In this document: positions 51,245 to 60,900 of the stretch, piece by piece
Numbering within the stretch: the first letter of the stretch is position 1
How the letters are laid out: each line of letters begins with the position of its first letter
Source of the DNA: Stenotrophomonas sp. WZN-1
GTDB taxonomy: Bacteria; Pseudomonadota; Gammaproteobacteria; Xanthomonadales; Xanthomonadaceae
Direction of reading: 5' to 3'
NCBI RefSeq assembly: GCF_002192255.1
Contig: NZ_CP021768.1
Location: 948,001 to 1,012,000, forward strand
Length of the DNA stretch: 64,000 bases
Made by a program: the position numbers and the translations under genes
The notes under the pieces: generated by a model
Seen by the model: the letters and a program-made list of their open reading frames with translations, nothing else
Told to the model about the DNA's origin: nothing
Databases searched by the model: none

Positions 51245-51562
51245 ATGGCCTGGATCTATCTGTTGTTCGCCGGCCTGCTGGAAATCGTCTGGGCCGTGTC
51301 CATGAAGCAGTCCGAAGGCTTCACCCGGCTCACCCCCACCGTGGTCACCATCATCGGCATGATCGCCAGCTTCTGGTTGCTGGCGGTGGCCATGCGCAGC
51401 CTGCCGCTGGGCACCGCCTACACGATCTGGACCGGCATCGGCGCGGTCGGTGCGTTCATGGTCGGCATCGTGTTCCTCGGCGAGCAGGTCAGTCCGATGC
51501 GGATCGGTGCGGCGGTGTTGATCGTTTCCGGCCTGGTGCTGATGAAACTCTCGAGCAGCTGA
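51245..51562 (+). CDS. sugE: SMR-family guanidinium exporter
   Basis: A 105-residue four-helix inner-membrane transporter of the small multidrug resistance family, Gdx/SugE subtype. The membrane Glu13 (LLFAGLLEIVWAVSMKQSEGFTR region) and the subtype signature LEIVWAVSMK fit guanidinium exporters, not broad drug pumps. GTAYTIWTGIGAVG is the third-helix motif. The upstream mini-ykkC riboswitch independently supports guanidine as substrate. A hairpin AGCGGGGA/TCCCCGCT (51577-51598) follows the gene without a U tract. Confidence 0.93.
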   Translation: MAWIYLLFAGLLEIVWAVSMKQSEGFTRLTPTVVTIIGMIASFWLLAVAMRSLPLGTAYTIWTGIGAVGAFMVGIVFLGEQVSPMRIGAAVLIVSGLVLMKLSSS

Positions 51563-51919
51563 ATCCATTTACTTATAGCGGGGAAGGGAATCCCCGCTTG
51601 CTGCAGCTATATGCATTTCCGGCAAAACCATTTTGTCTGCCGGTTTTATTTGACGCACGTCATGAAAATAACGAGCGTGATTCACATGCCGCTGTCGCCA
51701 TCGGTCGCACAGTGCCGCCATTCGTCAGGCGAAACCGGGGAGTTTTCGCCGTGATGGACACGCTGGCGTACCTGTCCAGGGTGCGATCACGTGAAGATGT
51801 GAAGATTTTCAGGAGTTAACGCCACCAGGCCTTGTTCCCGTATCGGGAACCGGGACGGGTCGCATCGTCTTCAAAAAACTTCCCGCAGTGCCATCCGGTC
51901 TTTTCAGGGAGATTTACCG
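51563..51919. other. Intergenic region upstream of the adhesin gene
   Basis: 357 bp. It contains the hairpin at 51577-51598, overlapping alternative stems (CCGGCA/TGCCGG and AAAACC/GGTTTT) near 51619-51647, and TGACG-CA-CGTCA arms at 51651-51662. GGGAGAT just before 51920 is the adhesin ribosome site. It is more AT-rich than its surroundings. A 73-codon frame at 51598-51819 has no recognisable content. Confidence 0.45.
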
Positions 51920-54900
51920 ATGAACCGCATTTACCGTCTGGTTTTCAATCGCGCCCTTGGCGTAATGCAGGTTGCTTCGGAGGTCGCCCAGAATCCCGGC
52001 GGAAGCGCGGCCTGCACGGCCCGGCTGCCGCGATCGAGGGCGCATCAGCTGGCGGTCGCGCTGGCGGCCACACTGGCCAGTGGCTCGGCATTCGCGGCGT
52101 GCTCGACACCGGGCCCGACCATCACCTGTACCGGAACCACCAACAATTTCGTTGACGCCACCAATGGTGTCCAGGTGACCGTGGCAGCTGGCGCGAACGT
52201 AGGAAGTACCGCTGGCCTGGGTAATTCGATGACGTTGAGCGGCAACGGCATCCAGCTCACCAACAACGGCACGATCGGCACCAATGTCGGCCTCTTTGCT
52301 GCCTCCGGCGCGGTGCTGGGCAATGCCAGTGGCCAGGCGATCAGCGTTACCAACAGCGCGACCGGCACGCTTCAGGGCTTCATTGATATTGGCTCCCTGC
52401 TGGGCGCGAATGGCCGCGCGCTGTCCGTGCAGAATGGCGCAGGCGGTGTCACCACGATCAACAATGCCGGCACCGTCAACATGAATTTCCTGCTGGGCGG
52501 ACTCGGCACGGCCGACGCGCCGGCCATCGTCAGCTACGGTGGCGCACAGACGGTCCTGAGCAACAGCGGCGGGATTACCGGGCGGGTCGGATTGGCCGGC
52601 TCGACGCTGGGCAACTCGGTAAACAACAGTGGCACGATCACCGGCAGTGTCTACCTCGGTGATTCAGCGCAGGGGAATACCTTTACCGCCGTGTCCGGGT
52701 CCAGTGTGGCGAACGGGGCCGGGGCCTCGGCGGGAATTGATGTACTGGGTGGTATTTCGGTTTCGCTTGCCGCCGCAGGCACGGTCAATGCCGGCGTGGG
52801 CGCCGGCGCCGCCAGCAACACGCTGGTGCTGCAGAACGTCGTCAGCGGTCCGGGGTCCGGTACCGGCGGTGCAGTGACCACGCTGGGCTGGAACCAGTAC
52901 CTCAACTTCCAGAGGCTCACGGTCAACAGCGGTACGTGGAACCTGCAGGGCGCGTGGAGCGGAACCGGGCCGACGACGCTCAACGATGGTCTGATCAACT
53001 TCAACAATGCCGCCTCCTTCGGCACAGGGCTTTTCACCGCCAACGGCGGTGCCATTGCCTCCTCCACGGCGGGTCTGAACCTGGCCAACGCTTTCAGCCT
53101 CGGTGGCAATCTGTCCCTGGCAGGGACCAATGCGTTCGGCCTGGGTGGCGTGCTGTCCGGTACCGGCGGGCTGACGGTCAACAACACCGGCATCGTTACT
53201 CTCGGCGGCGCAAACCTGTTCTCCGGCGGCGTCAACCTCAATGCCGGCGGGCTGGTACTGGGCAATGCCGGTGCACTGGGCAGCGGCAATCTGACCGTCG
53301 GTGGCAGCGCTTCGCTGGATACGACGGCCGGCTTCACCCTGGGCAACAATCTGGTGATCAATGGCGGGGGCTCGCTGAACCTGCTGGGCAGCAACGCGTT
53401 GTCTTTGAACGGTTCGATCTCGGGTGCCGGCAACCTGACCAAGAACGGCGCCGGCACGCTGACCTTGAACGGCGCCAATTCGCTGACCGGCAACTTCAAC
53501 CTGGCCGGAGGCGCGTTGGCGCTGGGCGCGGGCGGCAGCCTGTCGCCCACCGGTGCGATCACGGTCGGCGTCGGCACCACCCTGGACCTGTCGGCGGCCG
53601 CCAACCAGACCATCGGTTCGCTGGCGGGCCTCGGCGGTTCGGTCAACCTCGGCAGCCACACGCTCACCCTCGCTGGGCTGGGCAATACCAGCTACAGCGG
53701 CACGTTCGCCGCAGGCACGGGGGGCCTGGTCAAGCTGGGCACCGGCGTGCAGACCTTGTCGGGCGTGAACAACCTCAGCGGCGGCGTGGCACTCAACGCC
53801 GGTGGCCTGCTGCTGGGCAATGCTGCTGCGCTTGGCAGCGGCGCGCTCTCGGTTGGGGGCAGCACGACACTCGACGGCACCACGGCGCTGGCGCTGACCA
53901 ATGCAGTCAACCTCGGTTCGGGTGCCAGCCTGAATCTGCTCGGCAACCAGGCGCTGACGTTCAACGGCGTGATCGGTGGCACCGGCGGCCTGGTGAAGAG
54001 TGGGGCGAGCACGCTGACACTCAACGGTGCAAACACTTTTGGTGGTGGGCTGGCGCTCAATGCCGGTGGCCTGGTCCTGGGCAATGCCGGCGCGCTCGGA
54101 ACCGGCGCGCTGAATGTCGGCGGTGCGACAACGCTCGATGCCAGCGCGGCGCTGAGCGTGGGCAACGGCATCAACCTCGGTGCAGGTGGCCTGCTGAATG
54201 TACTGGGCAGCAATGCGCTGACGCTGGGCGGCGCCATCGGTGGCACCGGCAGCCTGGTCAAGAACGGTGCCGCCACGTTGACGCTGGGCGGCGCGAATAC
54301 CTTCAGCGGCGGCCTGGCGATCAATGCCGGCAAGGTCGCGGTGGGCAGCGGCGGAAGCCTGGCGGCCGGCGGTGCGGTCAGCCTGGCCGGCGTTGGCGCG
54401 GACCTGGACATCTCGCTCGGCGGCAACCAGACCATCGGCGCGCTGTCCGGTATCGCCGGCAGTACGGTGACGCTGGGCAGCAGCACGCTCACCTTCGGTG
54501 ATGCCACCAACCAGACGTTCGCGGGCGTGATCGGTGGTACCGGCGGCCTGGTCAAGCAGGGGACGGGCACCCAGACCCTGAGCGGCGCCAACACCTTCAG
54601 TGGCGGAGTGAATCTGGCGGCGGGGGGCCTGTTGCTGGGCAACAACAGTGCGATCGGCAGCGGGGCGTTGACGGTCAGCGGCAACAGTTCGCTCGATGGC
54701 AGCGCTGCACTGAACCTGGCCAATGCCATCAATCTGGGGGCGGCGTTGACCTTGCCGGGCAGCCAGAACTTCACCCTGGGCGGCAACATCACCGGCACCG
54801 GCAGCCTGACCAAGAACGGTGCCTCGCTGCTGACCTTGAATGGCACCAACACCTTCAGCGGGGGAGTGAATCTCAACGCGGGCGGATTGCTGCTTGGCAA

Positions 54901-57900
54901 TGGCGGCGCGCTTGGCAGTGGTGCCCTGAACGTGAGCGGCAGTGCGTCGCTCGATGGCAGCGCGGCGCTGAGCCTGGCCAACAATGTGACCCTGGGCAGT
55001 GGGGCCGTGTTGTCGCTGCCGGGGTCGCAGGCGATCACGCTCGGCGGCGTGGTTTCCGGTGCGGGCGGCCTGGTCAAGAACGGTGCCAGCACGCTCACGC
55101 TCAACGGTGCCAATGCCTTCACCGGCGGCCTGGTGCTCAATGGTGGCGGCCTGATGCTGGGCAATACCGGCGCGCTGGGAACCGGACTGCTCGCAGTCGG
55201 TGCAAACTCCACGCTCGACAGTTCGGTGGCATTGAACCTGGGCAACGCCATCGATCTCGACACCGGTGCGCAGCTGAGCCTGGTCAGCAACCAGAACGTT
55301 GCGCTGGGCGGACTGATCACCGGCACCGGTGGCCTGGTCAAGACCGGTAGCGGCGTTCTGTCATTGAACAACAGCAATACCTTCAGTGGTGGCCTTGCGT
55401 TGAACGCGGGCAGCGTTTCGGTCGGCGCCAACGGTGCGCTCGGCACGGGGGCGTTGAACATCGGTGGCAATGTTTCGCTGGATGCGGGAGCCGCGGTTTC
55501 GCTGGCCAATGCGGTGAACCTGGGCGCCAACACGCTGACCCTGCCGGGCAGCAACAACCTCACCCTGACCGGTGTGGTGGGAGGAACTGGTGGCCTGATC
55601 AAGAACGGTGCCTCGACGCTGACGCTGTCCGGTGCCAACACCTTCCTGGGCGGTGCAACGGTCAATGCCGGCACGCTCGCGCTTGGCGCCGGTGGCAGCC
55701 TTGCCGCAACCGGTGCGCTGGACCTCGCCGGTGCCGGAGCGACGCTGGACATCTCCGCGGCCGGGGCGGGGCAGACGATCGGCGCGTTGAACGGCATCGC
55801 CGGCAGCCATGTGGCACTGGGCACGCAGACCCTCACTTTCGGTGGCGCCAGCAATGGCAGCTTTGCCGGTGTCATCGATGGCAGCGGTGGGCTGATCAAG
55901 GTCGGTGCCGGCGTGCAGACGCTGTCCGGTGCCAATACCTTCAGTGGTGGCCTTGCGCTCAATGCGGGTGGCCTGATTCTCGGCAACACCAGCGCGCTGG
56001 GTACGGGTGCGCTGGGCATCGGCGGCACTACCACGCTCGACAGCACCGTGGCGCTGAACCTGACCAACGCCGTGAACTTCGGTGCCGGTACGCAGCTGAC
56101 GCTGGGTGGCAGCAATGATGTCACCCTCGGTGGCGTGGTGGCCGGCAATGGCAGCCTGATCAAGAATGGTGCGGGCCTGCTGACCCTCAACAACACCAAT
56201 ACTTTTGGCGGCGGCCTGACCTTGAACGGTGGTGGCCTGGTGGTCGGCGCCGACGGAGCGCTGGGTTCCGGCACGCTGGCGGTGACGGCCAGCACCACGC
56301 TGGATGCGGGTGCTGCAGCGACGCTCGGCAATGCGGTCACGCTGGGCTCGGGCGTTGCGCTGACGTTGCCGGGCAGCAATGCGTTGACGCTGTCGGGCGT
56401 GGTCGGTGGCAACGGCAGCCTGATCAAGAACGGCGCTACCACGCTGACGCTGTCCGGTGCCAACACCTACACCGGCGGTACCACCATCAATGCCGGCACG
56501 CTGGCACTGGGCACGGGCGGCAGCCTGGCCGCGGCGGGTGATGTCACGCTGGGCGCAGGCGCTGGCTTCGATATCTCCGGTGCCGGCAGCAGCCAGACCA
56601 TCGGTGCACTCAATGGCGTGGGCGGAAGCACGCTGGCGCTGGGCGGAAATTCATTGACGTTCGGAACCGCCAGCAATGCCGCGTTCGATGGCGTGATCAG
56701 TGGTGGCGGCGGCCTGGTGAAAGTGGGCGCCGGCGTGCAGACGTTGTCCGGTGCCAACACGTTTGGCGGCGGCGTGACGCTCAACGCAGGCGGGCTGGTG
56801 CTCGGCAATGACGCGGCGCTGGGTACGGGGGCATTGACCGTCGGCGGTGCCGCCACGCTGGATACCACCGGCCTGGCAACGCTGGCCAACAACATCGCGC
56901 TCAATGCCGGGCTGACCGTGCTCGGCAGCAACGCACTGACACTCAACGGCGTCCTTTCCGGGGCTGGCAGCCTGACCAAGAATGGCGGCGCAACGCTGAC
57001 CTTGAACGGGATCAACACCTACACCGGTGGCACCAACATCAACGGCGGCACGCTGGCGCTGGGTGCCGGTGCCAGCCTGGCGGCGAGCGGCACCGTGAAC
57101 CTCGCTACCGGCGCCACGCTGGATCTGTCTGCCGGCAGCGGCACGCAGGTGTTCGGCACCCTGGTCGGCAACGGTACGGTGAACCTTGGTGCCAACTCGA
57201 TCGAAGTCGGCGGTGCCACCAATGGCACGTTCAGTGGCTCGATCGCAGGCACCGGTGGCCTGACCAAGGTCGGTTCGGGCATTGAAACGCTGACCGGCAC
57301 CAATACCTACACCGGTGGTACCTTCATCAATGCCGGTACGCTGGCGATTGGCCCGGGTGGCAGCCTGGCAGCCTCCGGAGCGGTGACGCTGAACGCTGCG
57401 GGCACCGGCTTCGATATCTCCACCGCAGGGGCCAACCAGACCATCGGGTCGTTGAACGGCGTGGTCGGCTCGACGGTCAGCCTGGGCGCGCAGTCGCTGA
57501 TCCTCGGCGGCATCGGCAACAGCGTGTTCGATGGTGCGATTTCCGGCACCGGTGGCCTGGTCAAGAATGGCGCCGGCATCCTCACGCTGGGCGGCGCCAA
57601 TCTGTTCAGTGGTGGCGTGGCGCTCAACGGCGGCGGCCTGGTGGTCGGCAACAACGCTGCGCTCGGCAGCGGTGCGCTGACGGTGGGCGGCAACGCGACG
57701 CTGGATGCATCGACAGGCGTCAACCTGGCCAACAACATCGGGCTTGCAGCGGGCGCCAACCTCGACCTGCTCGGCAGCCAGGCGCTGACACTGGGCGGTG
57801 TGATTTCCGGTACCGGTGGCCTGATCAAGAACGGTGCGGCCACCGTGACCCTGAGCGGTGCCAACACATACACCGGTGGTACCACCATCAACAACGGCAC

Positions 57901-60900
57901 GCTGGCGATCGGCGCTGGCGGCAGCCTGGCGTCGACCGGCGCGGTGAACCTGGCAGGTACCGCTACCCTCGATATCTCCGCTGGCAACCAGACCATCGGG
58001 TCGCTGGCCGGCGTGGCCGGCAGCACGGTGGCACTCGGTGGCAGCGCGCTGACTCTGGGCGGCACGGTGGACAGCACCTTCAACGGCGAGATCAGCGGCA
58101 ACGGTGGCCTGATCAAGAACGGTGCCGGCGTGCAGACATTCAATGGCGCCAGTACCTTCAGCGGTGGCGTAACGCTCAATGCCGGTGGCCTGGTGGTCGG
58201 CAACAATGCTGCGCTGGGCACCGGCGCGGTAACGGTGGGTGGCAATGCCACGCTCGATTCGAACACCGCGGTGACGCTGGCCAACAACTTCGTCCTCAAC
58301 GCCGGGCTGACCGTGCTCGGCAGCAACAACCTCACTCTCAACGGCAGCCTGAGTGGCACCGGCTCGCTGACCAAGGAGGGTGCCGCAACGCTGACCTTGA
58401 ACGGCATCAACACCTACACCGGTGGCACCAACATCAACGCCGGTACGCTGGCATTGGGCGCGGGCGCGAGCCTGCACGCCAGCGGCATCGTCAACCTGGC
58501 TTCGGGGGCGACCTTCGACCTGTCGGCGGGCAGCGGCACGCAGCAGTTCGGTACCCTGATCGGCAACGGTACGGTGAACCTGGGTGCCAACACGCTGACG
58601 ATCGGTGATGCCAGCAACGGCACGTTCAGTGGTTCGGTGGCCGGCTCCGGCGGTCTGATCAAGGAAGGTTCGGGGACCCAGACGCTGACCGGTACCAACA
58701 CCTTCACCGGGGGGACCACGATCAACGCCGGCACGCTGGCGATCGGTGCAGGCGGCAGCCTGGCCGCAACCGGCGCGGTGAACCTGGCCAATGCCGGTAC
58801 CGCCTTCGACATCAGCGCGGGCGGCGCGCAGACGATCGGTTCACTGGCCGGCGTGGCTGGCTCGGCCGTGGCGCTGGGCACCAGCACGCTGACTCTCGGC
58901 GGCGTCGGCAATACGACGTTCGCCGGCACCATTGGTGGCACGGGTGGCCTGGTGAAGAACGGCGCGGGTGTGCAGACCCTGAGTGGCAGCAATACCTTCA
59001 GCGGCGGCGTGGCACTCAACGCCGGCGGCCTTGCCCTGGGCGACAACGCTGCACTGGGCACCGGCACGCTGACCGTGGGCGGCGACGCCAGCCTGGACGG
59101 CACCAGCGCGCTGACGCTGGCCAACACCGTGCAGCTGGCCAGCGGCACGTTGACCCTGGCGGGCAGCAATCCGCTGACGTTGAATGGTGCAATCAGCGGT
59201 GCCGGTGGCCTGCTCAAGGATGGCGCAGCAACGGTCACCCTGGCCGGTGCCAGCTCCTATACCGGCAGCACCACCATCAACAGCGGCACATTGGCGGTGG
59301 CGGCCGGTGGCAGCCTGTCCGGTGCCAGCACGGTCAACCTGACCGGTGCCGGCACGCTGGATATCAGCGCAGGTGGCAGCCAGAGCATCGGCGGCCTGGC
59401 CGGTGTGACCGGATCCAGCGTGGTGCTGGGCGGCGCAACCCTGACCACCGGCGGCAACAATGGCAACACCGTCTTCGGCGGCGTGCTCAGTGGCACCGGC
59501 GGCCTGGTGCAGAGCGGTACCGGCACGCTGACCCTGAGCGGGGCCAACACCTATACCGGCGGCACCACCATCAACGGCGGCAGCACGCTGCAGATCGGCA
59601 ACGGCGGCAGCACCGGTTCGGTGCTGGGCGACATCACCAACAATGGCAGCCTGGTCTACAACCTGGGCACGACGGCAACCGTGGGCGCGGTAGTCAGTGG
59701 CAGCGGTGGCCTGACCCAGGCCGGCAGCGGCACGCTGGTGCTGACCGGCAACAATACCTACACCGGCGGCACCACCATCAATGCCGGCGGCACGTTGCAG
59801 GTCGGCAACGGTGGTGCGACCGGTGCGATCGTTGGCGACATCACCAACAACGGCGCGCTGGTGTCCAACGTGGCCGGCAACACCACGCTGGGTGGCACCA
59901 TCAGCGGCAGCGGTGGCCTGACCCAGGCCGGCAGCGGCACGTTGACCCTGACTGGCAACAACACCTATACCGGCGGCACCACCATCAATGCCGGTGGCAC
60001 GCTGCAGGTCGGCAATGGCGGTGCGACCGGTGCGATCACCGGCAATGTCGCCAACAACGGCAGCCTGGTCTTCGACGTCGCCGGCAACACCACCGTCGGT
60101 GGCGCGATCAGTGGCAGTGGTGGCCTGACCCAGGCCGGCGGCGGTGTGTTGACCCTCGTCGGCAACAACAGCTACAGCGGTGGTACCACCATCAATGCCG
60201 GCGGCACGCTGCAGGTGGGCAATGGCGGTACAACCGGCGCCATCGCCGGCGACATCACCAACAATGGTGCGTTGATTTCCAACGTGACTGGCAACACTGC
60301 GCTGGGCGGCACCATCAGCGGCAGTGGCGGCCTGACCCAGGCCGGCAGCGGTACGCTGCTGCTGACCGGCACCAACACCTACACCGGCGGTACCACCATC
60401 AATGCCGGCGGCACGCTGCAGCTGGGCAATGGCGGTGCGACCGGCTCGATCGTCGGCGACGTCACCAACAACGGCACGCTGCTGTCGAACGTGGCGGGCA
60501 ACACCACGCTGGGCGGCACCATCAGCGGCAGCGGCGGCCTGACCCAGGCCGGCAGCGGCACGCTGACCGTGACTGGCAACAACACCTATACCGGCCCGAC
60601 CACCATCAATACCGGTGGCACCCTGCAGGTGGGCAATGGTGGCGCCACCGGTGCGATCGGCGGCAGTGTCACCAACAACGGCAGCCTGGTGTTCAACGTG
60701 GGTGGCGACACCACCGTCGGCGGCGCCATCAGCGGCAGCGGCGGCCTGACCCAGGCCGGCACCGGCACCGTGACCCTGATCGGCAACAACACCTATACCG
60801 GCGGTACCACCATCAACGCCGGTGGCACGCTGCAGGTCGGCAATGGTGGCGCGAGTGGTGCGATCACCGGCAACGTCAGCAACAACGGCAGCCTGGTGTT

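Noticed and set aside
51598..51819. A 73-codon ORF upstream of the adhesin
   Set aside because: No clear ribosome site, no recognisable motif and mixed composition. It overlaps likely regulatory sequence.
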